Assembly: GCA_910587935.1 (NCBI GenBank)
Contig: CAJUNP010000001.1
Span: forward strand, 246,337-310,336
Source of the DNA: an uncultured Lachnospiraceae bacterium
Lineage (GTDB): Bacteria; Bacillota; Clostridia; Lachnospirales; Lachnospiraceae
Length of the DNA: 64,000 nucleotides
Reading direction: 5' to 3'
Numbering within the stretch: the first letter of the stretch is position 1; the number at the start of each line of letters is the position of its first letter. The notes under the pieces were generated by a model that saw only the letters and a list, made by a program, of their open reading frames with translations, was not told where the DNA came from and did not search any database. A program made the position numbers and the translations under genes. Below, piece after piece: positions 52,630 through 61,745 of the stretch.

Positions 52630-53178
52630 GTGACCAACATTATTGTAGTATTCCCCAGGGCGGAAGAAGCGGGAACTATCAAGAATCTGCTTGTGCGCAA
52701 CGGTTTTTCCGTGCTGGCGGCCTGTACGTCGGGGGCGCAGGCTTTAAGCCATGCGGACGGCCTGAGCGGCGGGGTTGTTTTGTGCGGTTATAAGCTTACG
52801 GATATGCTTTATTCCGAATTGCACGAGTGTCTTCCGGCGGGGTTTGAAATGCTTTTGTTAGCATCCCGCCATTATTGGAATGAATGTATCGGTAACGATA
52901 TCGTCTGTCTTGCCATGCCGTTAAAAGTGCATGAACTTGTCAGTACGGTCGGCATGATGGTAGAGAATCTGGAGCGGAAGAGAAGAAAGAGGCGTCTTTT
53001 GCCAAAGGTTCACAGCCAGGAAGAAGAAGCTTTGATCAGGGAGGCAAAGGGCGTACTGATGGAGCGCAATAATATGGACGAGGGCGAAGCGCACAGGTAT
53101 CTGCAGAAGTGCAGCATGGACAGCGGAACGAATCTGGTGGAGACGTCGCAGATGATTCTGGCAATGATGAAAACATAG
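52630..53178 (+). CDS. ANTAR-domain response regulator (NasT/AmiR-like)
   Basis: This 182-residue protein has a receiver-like N-terminal half and a C-terminal ANTAR domain (about residues 120-180: EEALIREAKGVLMERNNMDEGEAHRYLQKCSMD). ANTAR proteins bind paired stem-loops in RNA and prevent termination. The receiver lacks a clear phospho-Asp pocket, so it may sense another signal. GTG at 52630 with AGGTG upstream is preferred over GTG at 52621. Linkage to glnA suggests nitrogen control. Confidence 0.85.
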   Translation: MTNIIVVFPRAEEAGTIKNLLVRNGFSVLAACTSGAQALSHADGLSGGVVLCGYKLTDMLYSELHECLPAGFEMLLLASRHYWNECIGNDIVCLAMPLKVHELVSTVGMMVENLERKRRKRRLLPKVHSQEEEALIREAKGVLMERNNMDEGEAHRYLQKCSMDSGTNLVETSQMILAMMKT

Positions 53179-53238
53179 AGGAATAAGGAACCATCCCGGA
53201 AATGTTTACATAAAATCATAGGTAGAGGAGGTCTGCCT

Positions 53239-54093
53239 ATGAAGTTCACAAAAATGCAGGGATGCGGCAACGATTACATTTATATTAACGAGTCGGAGGA
53301 AAAAATTCCTGCCGGCGGGAAAGCCTGCCTTGTTAAAAGAATGAGCGACAGGCATTACGGCATCGGAGGCGACGGCGTCGTCTTTATCCGCGCCTGTTTC
53401 GATGCGGATTTTGAAATGGAAGTGTACAATGCGGACGGAAGCAGAGCGGAAATGTGCGGAAACGGTGTCCGCTGTGTGGCAAAATATGTATATGAAAAGG
53501 GAATGACACGAAAAACAAAGCTGGTAATTAAAAGCTGCGGCAGAAAAATATATACGGAGCTTTTCACGGAAAACGGGGCGGTGAGCAGCGTACGGGTAAA
53601 TATGGGAACACCGCTTTTTTCCGCAGATGCAGTTCCGGTGACGGGGTGTAAATATAGGATGCAGGTGGTGCAGGAACCGATAAAAGCGGCTGGAAGACTT
53701 TTTAAAATGACCTGCGTTTCTATGGGCAATCCGCATACCGTGGTATTTGTGGAAGACGTGCAGCGTTTTCCCGTAGATCAGACAGGTCCCTGTTTTGAAT
53801 GTCATCCGCGTTTTCCGAGGCGTACCAACGTGGAATTTGTGCAGGTTCTTGACCGCGCAACGATTTATATGCGTGTGTGGGAACGGGGAAGCGGAGAAAC
53901 CTGTGCCTGCGGTACGGGCGCCTGTGCAGCCGTGGCGGCATGCGTATTAAATGGTTTGACGGATGCGGCGGTTACTGTTAAACTACTAGGAGGGCAGTTA
54001 AAGATCGAATGGGATCTTAAGAGGAATCTGCTATTTATGCAGGGGCCTGCCGAAACGGTGTTTGAAGGAGAATATCGGTATCCGCAGGTTTAA
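53239..54093 (+). CDS. dapF: Diaminopimelate epimerase
   Basis: This 284-residue enzyme converts LL- to meso-diaminopimelate for peptidoglycan and lysine. The two catalytic Cys are visible in CGNGVRC (about residue 73) and ETCACGTGAC (about 218). MQGCGNDYI is at the start. AGGAGG precedes the ATG. It lies 20 bases before dapL. Confidence 0.95.
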   Translation: MKFTKMQGCGNDYIYINESEEKIPAGGKACLVKRMSDRHYGIGGDGVVFIRACFDADFEMEVYNADGSRAEMCGNGVRCVAKYVYEKGMTRKTKLVIKSCGRKIYTELFTENGAVSSVRVNMGTPLFSADAVPVTGCKYRMQVVQEPIKAAGRLFKMTCVSMGNPHTVVFVEDVQRFPVDQTGPCFECHPRFPRRTNVEFVQVLDRATIYMRVWERGSGETCACGTGACAAVAACVLNGLTDAAVTVKLLGGQLKIEWDLKRNLLFMQGPAETVFEGEYRYPQV

Positions 54094-54113
54094 CGGACAG
54101 AACGGAGGAAATT

Positions 54114-55328
54114 ATGTTTAAAATCAATGAGAACTACTTAAAGTTACCCGGCAGTTATCTTTTTTCTACCATTGCCAAAAAGGTAAACGCTTATGCGGCT
54201 GCCAATCCGGATAAGAAAATAATACGTCTGGGCATAGGCGACGTTACGCAGCCGCTGGCTCCCGCAATTATAGATGCTTTGCACGGCGCGGTGGATGAGA
54301 TGGGAAAAGCGGAGACCTTTCATGGATATGCGCCGGATCTGGGGTATGAGTTTTTAAGAAATGCCATTGCGGTTAACGATTATAAGGCCAGAGGCTGTGA
54401 TATTGCGGCCGACGAAATTTTTGTATCCGACGGCGCTAAGTGTGATTCCGGTAACATTCAGGAAATTTTCAGCCTGGATAATAAGATTGCAGTTTGTGAT
54501 CCCGTCTATCCGGTCTACGTGGATACCAATGTAATGGCGGGAAGAACCGGCGTTTACGACACCGCGGCGGAAACATGGAGCGACGTGATTTATATGCCGT
54601 GCACGGCGGAGAATGGTTTTGCCCCCGAACTGCCGAAGGAGACGCCGGATCTTATCTATCTGTGCTTCCCCAATAACCCTACGGGTTCTACCGTAACGAA
54701 AGCGCAGCTGCAGGAATGGGTGGATTATGCGAATAAGATGGGAGCGGTTATTATTTATGATGCTGCCTATGAAGCGTATATTTCCGAGGCAGATGTTCCT
54801 CATTCCATTTATGAGTGCGAGGGTGCGAGAACCTGTGCCATCGAACTTCATTCTTTCTCGAAAAATGCAGGATTTACAGGCGTGCGCCTCGGCTATACCG
54901 TTATACCGAAGGAGTTAAAATGCGGAGAGGTAACGCTTCATTCGCTCTGGGCCCGCAGACACGGCACCAAGTATAACGGCGCGCCTTATATTGTACAGCG
55001 TGCCGGAGAAGCCGTTTATTCGCAAGCGGGGAAAGAACAGCTTGGGCGGCAGGTTGCTTATTACATGAACAATGCAAAATATATTCTGAACGGTTTAAAG
55101 GAAGCCGGTTATACCGTGTCGGGAGGCGTCAACGCGCCGTATATCTGGCTGAAAGCTCCGGACGGCATGACGAGCTGGGAATTTTTTGATTATCTGCTGG
55201 AACAGGCAAACGTAGTAGGAACGCCCGGATCGGGATTCGGACCCAGCGGCGAAACATATTTCCGCCTGACGGCGTTTGGCAGCTATGAAAATACCGTGGA
55301 AGCCGTGAATCGTATTAAGGCGCTGTAA
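54114..55328 (+). CDS. dapL: LL-diaminopimelate aminotransferase
   Basis: This 404-residue PLP enzyme forms LL-diaminopimelate directly from tetrahydrodipicolinate. It bypasses the succinyl or acetyl branch. It has IRLGIGDVTQPLAP, FPNNPTGS, YDAAYEAYI and PLP Lys in SFSKNAGFTG. Together with dapF it gives the last two steps to meso-diaminopimelate. GGAGGAAATT precedes the start. Confidence 0.95.
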   Translation: MFKINENYLKLPGSYLFSTIAKKVNAYAAANPDKKIIRLGIGDVTQPLAPAIIDALHGAVDEMGKAETFHGYAPDLGYEFLRNAIAVNDYKARGCDIAADEIFVSDGAKCDSGNIQEIFSLDNKIAVCDPVYPVYVDTNVMAGRTGVYDTAAETWSDVIYMPCTAENGFAPELPKETPDLIYLCFPNNPTGSTVTKAQLQEWVDYANKMGAVIIYDAAYEAYISEADVPHSIYECEGARTCAIELHSFSKNAGFTGVRLGYTVIPKELKCGEVTLHSLWARRHGTKYNGAPYIVQRAGEAVYSQAGKEQLGRQVAYYMNNAKYILNGLKEAGYTVSGGVNAPYIWLKAPDGMTSWEFFDYLLEQANVVGTPGSGFGPSGETYFRLTAFGSYENTVEAVNRIKAL

Positions 55329-55391
55329 TAACGGTGTCATTGCGTGTGTCCCATACACATATATTGATACAAAATTCCCACAGGAACGAGT

Positions 55392-56213
55392 ATGGATATA
55401 AAAAAAGATAATTATAAGGTTCTGGCATTGCTTGCGGCGTTTTTCTTATGCATGTTTTTCCTTGGAAGGGCTGCGGCTTACGTGGTCAGTATGACCTCGC
55501 CCGTGTCCGCCAGGGCGGATCAGGCGGAAAACTGGGGTCTGGGATTCGGTGCACAGGGAACGCAGCCAACGGGAACGGTATCGGCGGAGGCGTTAAAAAA
55601 GTACGACGCTTACTATGTAGGGGACAGCGGTGAAAAAGTGATTTACCTGACTTTTGACGCGGGATATGAGAACGGCAATACGGAACCGATTTTGGAGGCC
55701 TTAAAAAAACATAATGTTTCCGCAACATTTTTTGTGGTGGGACATTATCTGGAGTCTGCGCCGGAGCTGATAAAAAGAATGGTGGAGGAAGGGCATACGG
55801 TAGGGAATCATACATATCACCATCCGGATATGTCTCAGATCTCCGATACGGCTTCTTTTCAAAAGGAAATGGATGGCGTAGCGGAGCTTTTCAAAAAAAT
55901 TACCGGACAGGAAATGGTGAAATTCTACCGTCCTCCCCAGGGAAAATACAGCGAGACAAATCTGCAGATGGCAAAAGAAATGGGGTATCATACCTTTTTC
56001 TGGAGTCTGGCCTATGTGGACTGGTACCAGGACGAACAACCCACCAAAGAGGAAGCTTTCGATAAGCTTTTGGGAAGAATCCATCCCGGGGCAGTTGTTT
56101 TGCTACATAGCACTTCACAGACGAACGGGGAGATTCTGGATGAACTTTTGACCAAATGGGAAGAAATGGGTTATAGTTTCAAGACACTTTCGGAACTTGT
56201 AAATGAAAAATAA
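55392..56213 (+). CDS. pdaA: Polysaccharide deacetylase, PdaA type
   Basis: This 273-residue protein has an N-terminal membrane helix (about residues 9-28) and a NodB deacetylase domain. It has metal and catalytic residues in TFDAGYENG (TFD-type motif 1), HTYHHP (motif 2), RPPQGKYS and VLLHS. The TFDAGYENG form is typical of PdaA, which makes muramic delta-lactam in spore cortex. This supports an endospore-forming host. It is 63 bases after dapL. Confidence 0.9.
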   Translation: MDIKKDNYKVLALLAAFFLCMFFLGRAAAYVVSMTSPVSARADQAENWGLGFGAQGTQPTGTVSAEALKKYDAYYVGDSGEKVIYLTFDAGYENGNTEPILEALKKHNVSATFFVVGHYLESAPELIKRMVEEGHTVGNHTYHHPDMSQISDTASFQKEMDGVAELFKKITGQEMVKFYRPPQGKYSETNLQMAKEMGYHTFFWSLAYVDWYQDEQPTKEEAFDKLLGRIHPGAVVLLHSTSQTNGEILDELLTKWEEMGYSFKTLSELVNEK

Positions 56214-56260
56214 AAATAACACAGCGCGGACAATAAATTCAGACCACGCTGTGTTATTTT
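56213..56260. terminator. Bidirectional terminator between pdaA and the DUF5684 gene
   Basis: A 14-bp stem (AAAATAACACAGCG with CGCTGTGTTATTTT) is flanked by T-run on the plus side and A-run on the left. It serves both convergent genes. Confidence 0.9.
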
Positions 56261-56288
56261 ATTTTTAGTTCATTTAACTTTCCGTAAG

Positions 56289-56738
56289 TTACCGATACAT
56301 GGAAGCCTCATCGTAAGAAACGCCGTTCGGTCCGAATCCAAGACCGTCCACGCCGTAGTACTGATAATTCCCGAAGCCCAGAATCAGCATAAATATGGAC
56401 GATAAAAATAGCAAACCGAATCCGAATCCCGTACCCTGGCGGAAAGCCTTGGAAAGTTTAAAGCAGGACATGATCTGAATAATGAATCCGACACAGGGAA
56501 CGAATTTAAGCAAAAACAGCCAGCCCGTTCCGAAACAGATGTCCATATAGCAATAATCGCCGTAAAAGGGTATCAGCGTTGCCCAGCCTGGCTTGCCGGC
56601 TTTCTTAAATACCTTCCATCTGCCCGCCAGAAAAAGTATTGAAACGGCAAGCGCAATCAGGTAAGAAGCCGCGGCAAAAGTGCCGAAAAAAACGTTGGAA
56701 AAAAGATCCTGATAATAATAGCTTTGATGATACGACAT
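56289..56738 (-). CDS. DUF5684-type membrane protein
   Basis: This 149-residue protein has about three membrane helices and the signature RWKVFKKAGKPGWATLIPFY, followed by KAFRQGTGFGFGLLFL. The pattern matches DUF5684 proteins, common in Clostridia and of unknown function. The start at 56738 has GGGAGGG upstream. It is a single-gene unit. Confidence 0.85.
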   Translation of the reverse strand: MSYHQSYYYQDLFSNVFFGTFAAASYLIALAVSILFLAGRWKVFKKAGKPGWATLIPFYGDYCYMDICFGTGWLFLLKFVPCVGFIIQIMSCFKLSKAFRQGTGFGFGLLFLSSIFMLILGFGNYQYYGVDGLGFGPNGVSYDEASMYR

Positions 56739-56813
56739 ATTTCCCTCCCGCAAACTTTAATCTATATTTTATTTTGCAGGATAATGCGGAAAATGTCAAA
56801 TGTTTTGTATCGT

Positions 56814-56842
56814 TTGACGAAACTAAAAAAATAACTTATGAT
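56814..56842 (+). promoter_or_regulatory. Promoter of the ECF sigma factor operon, with dyad over the -35 box
   Basis: TTGACG (56814-56819), a 17-base spacer and TATGAT (56837-56842) lie 76 bases upstream of the GTG start. The dyad GTCAAA...TTTGAC (56795-56818) ends inside the -35 box, so a regulator could bind there. Confidence 0.7.
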
Positions 56843-56918
56843 AAAATGACTGGAATGTTTCCCATAAAAAATACAGGAACAGGCGTATCTTATACAGAGG
56901 CTTGGGAGAGGATTAAAC

Positions 56919-57500
56919 GTGACAGAAGCGGAGTTCGCAATATGCATAGACCGGATTAAGCGGAAAGAAAAGGAAGGTCTTAAGGAAATATATCAGGAAT
57001 ACATAGCTTTTATCTATTCCATTATCTACGAAAAATTGCAAAACAGAGAAAATGCGGAAGATATTACCAGTGATTTTTTTATTAAACTCTGGGAAAAAGC
57101 CGCGTTGTACAAGCCCGGTAACGGCCATAAAGGGTGGATGGCGACCATTGCCCGGAATATGGCTGTGGATTTTCTGCGTAAAAACAGGAGGGAAGAGCTT
57201 ACTGATTTTACAGACGGTGAAAATGAGGAAACGGATCATAAAAAAACGGTGCAAAAGCTTTATCGTAATGCGGAAAGCCCTGTAGAAAAGGAAGCTGTCG
57301 GTAATCTTACCTGGCAGACGGCGCTTTTGAGCCTAAAGGAGCCGGAACGCGAAATTTTGAATCTGAAAATTATGGGCGACCTGACTTTTAAGGAAATTGC
57401 GTCAATTCTTCACATGCCGTTAGGCACGGTTACCTGGAAATACAGAGAAAGCATAAAAAAGTTAAGGAGGTGCGGCTATGAAAAACAGGCTGGAAAATGA
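56919..57500 (+). CDS. ECF-type RNA polymerase sigma factor
   Basis: This 193-residue protein has sigma region 2 (about residues 20-90: DITSDFFIKLWEKA, WMATIARNMAVDFLRKNRR) and region 4 (about 130-185: LKEPEREILNLKIMG, FKEIASILHMPLGTV). The GTG start has AGAGG upstream. Its last 23 bases overlap the next gene, which encodes a membrane-anchored partner. The regulon is unknown. Its own promoter looks like a vegetative one, not an obvious ECF autoregulatory site. Confidence 0.9.
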   Translation: MTEAEFAICIDRIKRKEKEGLKEIYQEYIAFIYSIIYEKLQNRENAEDITSDFFIKLWEKAALYKPGNGHKGWMATIARNMAVDFLRKNRREELTDFTDGENEETDHKKTVQKLYRNAESPVEKEAVGNLTWQTALLSLKEPEREILNLKIMGDLTFKEIASILHMPLGTVTWKYRESIKKLRRCGYEKQAGK

Positions 57501-58197
57501 ATACCGACAGCTCATGCAAAATGAAACGCCGGATCTCTGGAAAAGAATTGAAGAGGGAATTGAAAATACAATTCAGGAGCAGCCGGAAGACAGCACGGAA
57601 AACAGAATCAAAAATAAAGCGGGACGAAAAAAATACATCATCCCCATTGCCGCCTGCGTAGCCGCATGTATTTGTATTCCCGCTGTGGTAACCGGGGTTT
57701 TCAGACCGCTGACAGGGATCAGCCGGAAAAATTTCGAGGAATGTCCGCAGGAGGATATGATGACGGACGGAGACGCCGCGGATTGTGTAAAAGAGGAAGA
57801 GCAGTCCGTAATAACGCAGGAGGCTGCAAAAGAAAAACTAACGGAGGAAATGCAGGAGGACAAAACGGCGGGCATACTGGCAGATGAAGAAGCGCCGGAT
57901 CAGGAGACGTTAGTTATGGAAGAAGCGGAAACGTTCAGAAAAGAGAGCGGAAATGAAGAGGATACAGCGGCTTCTTTCACGCTGTATATACGGGAAGTAT
58001 TTTCAGAAGAAATTGTTTATTCCGAAAATAATCCTGCAGGGACGCTTTACCGGATCCGTGATGCAAAGCAGGGGAACTGCGCTGTTTTTGTACCTTCGGG
58101 TATGAATTGGACCGTGGAAGCCGGCAAAGCTTATGAGGCGGTGGAACCGGAAGAAGAATCGGAATATGATTATGAACTGGTGCGTCCGGTAGAATAA
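57478..58197 (+). CDS. Probable membrane-anchored anti-sigma factor
   Basis: This 239-residue protein has a cytoplasmic N-terminus (about 1-55: ETPDLWKRIEEGI), one membrane helix (about 57-80), a long acidic linker and a small extracellular domain (about 160-239). It overlaps the sigma gene by 23 bases and has AAGGAGGTG upstream. Overlap with an ECF gene and the single-helix topology indicate an anti-sigma factor. The outside domain may sense the signal. No zinc-binding HxxxCxxC is present. Confidence 0.8.
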   Translation: MKNRLENEYRQLMQNETPDLWKRIEEGIENTIQEQPEDSTENRIKNKAGRKKYIIPIAACVAACICIPAVVTGVFRPLTGISRKNFEECPQEDMMTDGDAADCVKEEEQSVITQEAAKEKLTEEMQEDKTAGILADEEAPDQETLVMEEAETFRKESGNEEDTAASFTLYIREVFSEEIVYSENNPAGTLYRIRDAKQGNCAVFVPSGMNWTVEAGKAYEAVEPEEESEYDYELVRPVE

Positions 58198-58236
58198 TAC
58201 TTATTTAGATTATTTAGATTAATTTAAAAAAAATAC

Positions 58237-58265
58237 TTGCAAAGAGAGAAGGAATGTGCTAGTAT
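58237..58265 (+). promoter_or_regulatory. Promoter of the aspS-gatCAB operon
   Basis: TTGCAA (58237-58242), a 17-base spacer and TAGTAT (58260-58265), with a TG two bases before the -10, lie just upstream of the T-box leader. Confidence 0.75.
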
Positions 58266-58289
58266 TGCATACATTAAAAGAAAATGCAT

Positions 58290-58571
58290 TGAAGGAGACT
58301 CTTACCAGGAAAAGCGACAGGAATACGGCGTCACCGACTGAGAGCGCCGTTTGTGGGAACTGGCAATGGGAACACTCCGGAGCAGATTATCCGAACCGGA
58401 CGGAGAAGATCCGACGCTAGGGTAATACGTTTCACACGCGTTAAGTGGATGAGTGGATAAGGCGGTAAAACATTTTGATGGAAATGGCGGCTTATCAATG
58501 CGGGTGGTACCGCGGATATCGTTTTAGTTTATCCGTCCCGGAATACAGGAAACTGTGTTCCGGGACTTTTT
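58290..58571 (+). promoter_or_regulatory. T-box riboswitch with overlapping Asn/Glu specifier
   Basis: The leader has the T-box core GGGTGGTACCGCGG at 58502-58515 and an intrinsic terminator behind it. Stem I closes with GGAG (58294-58297) and CTCC (58375-58378), topped by CCAG (58305-58308) with CTGG (58360-58363). Just before the closing arm the specifier strand reads GAAC at 58370-58373. It contains GAA (Glu) and AAC (Asn) overlapping. A leader of this two-codon type has been described for the homologous transamidation operon of Clostridium acetobutylicum. The base that would pair with the tRNA discriminator is U (58508). Confidence 0.92.
58535..58571 (+). terminator. T-box-controlled terminator
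   Basis: The stem GTCCCGGAATACAG with CTGTGTTCCGGGAC is followed by TTTTT. Its formation competes with the antiterminator made from the T-box core. Uncharged tRNA would favour read-through. Confidence 0.9.
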
Positions 58572-58619
58572 GTTTTCCGGAGTCCCGGAGCGCAACATAA
58601 AAGACAGGAGGATATGATT

Positions 58620-59957
58620 ATGAAATTTTTAACCGGCGTTAACAAAAAAGAAACCCTGGAAATTTCTCAGCTCATAACCGGAGATTACACGGGAAAGACC
58701 GTAAAAGTAAACGGTACGGTGCATAGTATTCGGGATATGGGAACCATCGCTTTTATTGTGCTTCGAAAAAGAGAAGGATTGCTGCAGTGCGTATATGAGG
58801 AAACTGCGGCAGACTTTGATTTAAAGCAGTTAAAAGAAGAAGCGGCCGTGTCTGTGGAAGGAACCGCTGCGGAAAGTGCAAAAGCGCCGGGAGGAGTGGA
58901 AATCCGGTTAACAGGAATAACCGTTCTTTCCATACCTTCGGAACCGCTTCCGATTCCCGTCTCCAAGTGGAAAATGAATACGTCGCTGGAAACCAGTCTG
59001 AATCTTCGTCCGGTTTCTTTAAGAAATATCAGAGAGCGGGCTAAGTTCCGGATTCAGGAAGGCATTGTTAAAGGCTTTCGGAATTATCTGTATGAGCAGG
59101 GATTTACCGAAATCCACACCCCGAAAATCGGTTCCAGGGGAGCGGAGGGAGGCGCCAATATTTTTAAACTGGATTATTTCCATCGCCCGGCGGTGCTTGC
59201 ACAAAGCCCGCAGTTTTACAAACAGATGATGGTAGGGGTATTTGAGAGAGTATTTGAAACCGGACCGGTATTCCGTGCGGAGAAGCATAACACCAAACGG
59301 CATTTGAACGAATATACTTCCCTGGATTTTGAGATGGGTTATATTGACGGTTTTGAGGACATTATGGCAATGGAGACCGGCGTGCTCCAAAACATTATGA
59401 AGACTTTAATAACCGATTACGGAAAAGAGCTGGAAATTCTTCGGATTACGCTTCCGGAGGTGAGACAGATTCCGGCGGTCCGGTTTGATGAAGCAAAGAG
59501 ACTGGTTTCCGAAAAATATAACAGACCGATTAAGAACCCCTATGACCTGGAGCCGGAAGAAGAGCAGCTGATCGGTCAGTATATGAAAGAAGAATATGAT
59601 TCCGATTTCGTCTTTGTAACTCATTATCCCAGTAAAAAGCGTCCTTTTTATGCCATGGACGATCCGGAGGATAAAACGTATACATTAAGCTTTGACTGTT
59701 TGTATAAGGGAATGGAAATTACGACGGGCGGCCAGAGAATCCACGATTATAAAATGTTAAAGGAAAAACTGGCGGCACGCGGTATGACGGAGGAAGGAAT
59801 GGAAGCTTATATGATGGCTTTCAGGCACGGGATGCCCCCTCACGGCGGACTGGGAATCGGACTGGAGCGGCTTACCATGAAGCTGGCGGGAGAAGAAAAT
59901 GTACGCGAAACGACGTTGTTTCCCAGAGATTTGGGGAGACTGGAACCGTAAGCGGCA
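58620..59957 (+). CDS. aspS: Archaeal-type, probably non-discriminating aspartyl-tRNA synthetase
   Basis: The frame from ATG 58620 runs to the stop at 59949-59951, giving 443 residues; the entry end includes six bases of spacer. It is shorter than bacterial AspRS (about 590) and lacks the GAD insert. Class II motifs are present: motif 2 VFRAEKHNTKRH and motif 3 GIGLERLTM. The segment THYPSKKRPFYAMDDPE is typical of AspRS2. With gatCAB behind it and an Asn-reading T-box before it, it probably makes Asp-tRNA(Asn) for amidation. AGGAGG is 8 bases before this ATG; the ATG at 58614 is too close. Confidence 0.88.
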
Positions 59958-59974
59958 GAAAGGATGTGAAATGG

Positions 59975-60268
59975 ATGGTAAATAGAATCAGTGAAGAGAC
60001 AATTGAGTATGTTGGGATTCTGGCTAAGCTGGAGCTGTCGGAGGAAGAAAAGAAACAGGCCGGGCAGGACATGGGGCGTATGCTTGACTATATCGATAAG
60101 CTTGGGGAACTGGATACGGAAGGCGTGGAACCAATGTCGCACGTGTTTTCCATGGAAAATGTGTTCAGAGAAGATGTTGTTACCAATAAAGACATGCGGG
60201 ATGATATACTGAAAAATGCGCCGGGTCAGAAGGACGGTATGTTTCAGGTTCCCAGAACCGTTGAATAG
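59975..60268 (+). CDS. gatC: Asp/Glu-tRNA amidotransferase subunit C
   Basis: This 97-residue GatC wraps GatA and GatB and stabilises the complex. It has VGILAKLELSEEEK and the C-terminal VFREDVV. ATG at 59975, 10 bases after AAAGGA, is preferred over GTG at 59966. It lies 23 bases after aspS and 16 before gatA. Confidence 0.9.
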   Translation: MVNRISEETIEYVGILAKLELSEEEKKQAGQDMGRMLDYIDKLGELDTEGVEPMSHVFSMENVFREDVVTNKDMRDDILKNAPGQKDGMFQVPRTVE

Positions 60269-60284
60269 AGGAGACGTGATTAAA

Positions 60285-61739
60285 ATGAATAGAGAAGAAA
60301 TTCTGGCGGCTACGGCAACGGAACTTTCACAAAAAATCCGTGCCGGCGAAACGACCGTAAAGGAAGCGGCGGAAGCGGTACTTTACGTAATAGAAGAAAA
60401 AGAAGAAACGCTGCATTGTTATGTTACAATCGATAAAGAAAAACTGATGGCGGGTGCGGAAGCCGTACAAAAGAAAATTGATGCGGGAGAGCTGAGCGGT
60501 CCGCTGGCAGGCGTGCCTTTCGCCCTGAAGGATAACATTTGTACGAAGGGAATGCGTACCACCTGTTCATCCAGGATTTTGGAGAACTTTATTCCGGCGT
60601 ATTCCGCACAGGCTGTGGAAAATCTGGAAAAGGCCGGAGCGGTTATAATAGGAAAAACAAATATGGATGAATTTGCCATGGGAAGCACCACGGAAACATC
60701 CGCTTTCGGGGTGACAAGAAACCCGAGAAATCTTCTGCATGTGCCGGGCGGTTCTTCCGGCGGTTCTGCGGCGGCAGTGGCGGCTGGAGAGTGTTTTGCG
60801 GCCCTGGGTTCCGATACGGGAGGCTCCATCAGACAGCCTGCGTCTTACTGCGGCGTGGTGGGAATGAAGCCTACCTATGGAACCGTATCACGATATGGAC
60901 TGGTGGCTTACGGCTCTTCTTTGGATCAGATCGGCCCTATAACGAAGGATGTGCGTGACTGCGCGGCGGTGCTTTATGCAATTGCGTCCCATGACCAAAA
61001 GGATTCTACCTCCATGAAACGGGACTGCCGTTTTATGGACGCTCTCAAAAAGGATGTGAAGGGTATGAAAATCGGAATTCCGCAAGACTATTTTGGCGAC
61101 GGGCTGGACCCTGAAGTGAAGAAAGCGGTGCTGGACGCTGCCGGGATGCTTAAGGAAAACGGCGCTGTTGTGGAGACATTTGATTTGAGCCTTGTGCAAT
61201 ATGCGATTCCGGCATACTATACGATTGCAGCGGCGGAAGCAAGTTCCAATCTGGAGCGTTTTGACGGAATCAAATACGGTTACCGTACAAAAGAGTTCGA
61301 GGGGCTTCATAACATGTATAAAAAAACACGTTCCGAGGGATTCGGGGCGGAAGTCAAAAGGAGAATTATGCTGGGGTCCTTTGTTTTAAGCTCCGGTTAC
61401 TATGACGCTTACTACCTGAAGGCCCTGAAGGTAAAAACTTTAATAAAAAAAGCCTTTGATGAAGCGTTTGAACGTTACGATCTGATTCTGGGTCCGGTTG
61501 CGCCCACGACAGCGCCCAGGCTGGGAGAAAGTCTGGCCGATCCTTTGAAAATGTATCTGGGAGATATTTATACGATTGCCGTCAATCTGGCGGGGCTTCC
61601 GGCAATCAGCGTTCCCTGCGGCTTCGACGGTAAAGGACTTCCCATCGGACTGCAGCTGATTGGCAATTGTTTTGAAGAAAACAAGATATTACGGGCGGCT
61701 TACACTTATGAACAGGCAGCGGGACAGAAAGGCAGGTAA
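60285..61739 (+). CDS. gatA: Asp/Glu-tRNA amidotransferase subunit A
   Basis: This 484-residue amidase releases ammonia from glutamine for the amidation. The Ser-cisSer-Lys triad is visible: Lys in FALKDNICT, Ser in GGSSGGSAAAV and Ser in SDTGGSIRQPAS. ATG at 60285 has GAGGAGA upstream; the longer frame to 60216 overlaps gatC. It is of normal length. Confidence 0.95.
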   Translation: MNREEILAATATELSQKIRAGETTVKEAAEAVLYVIEEKEETLHCYVTIDKEKLMAGAEAVQKKIDAGELSGPLAGVPFALKDNICTKGMRTTCSSRILENFIPAYSAQAVENLEKAGAVIIGKTNMDEFAMGSTTETSAFGVTRNPRNLLHVPGGSSGGSAAAVAAGECFAALGSDTGGSIRQPASYCGVVGMKPTYGTVSRYGLVAYGSSLDQIGPITKDVRDCAAVLYAIASHDQKDSTSMKRDCRFMDALKKDVKGMKIGIPQDYFGDGLDPEVKKAVLDAAGMLKENGAVVETFDLSLVQYAIPAYYTIAAAEASSNLERFDGIKYGYRTKEFEGLHNMYKKTRSEGFGAEVKRRIMLGSFVLSSGYYDAYYLKALKVKTLIKKAFDEAFERYDLILGPVAPTTAPRLGESLADPLKMYLGDIYTIAVNLAGLPAISVPCGFDGKGLPIGLQLIGNCFEENKILRAAYTYEQAAGQKGR

Positions 61740-61745
61740 GCGTAT

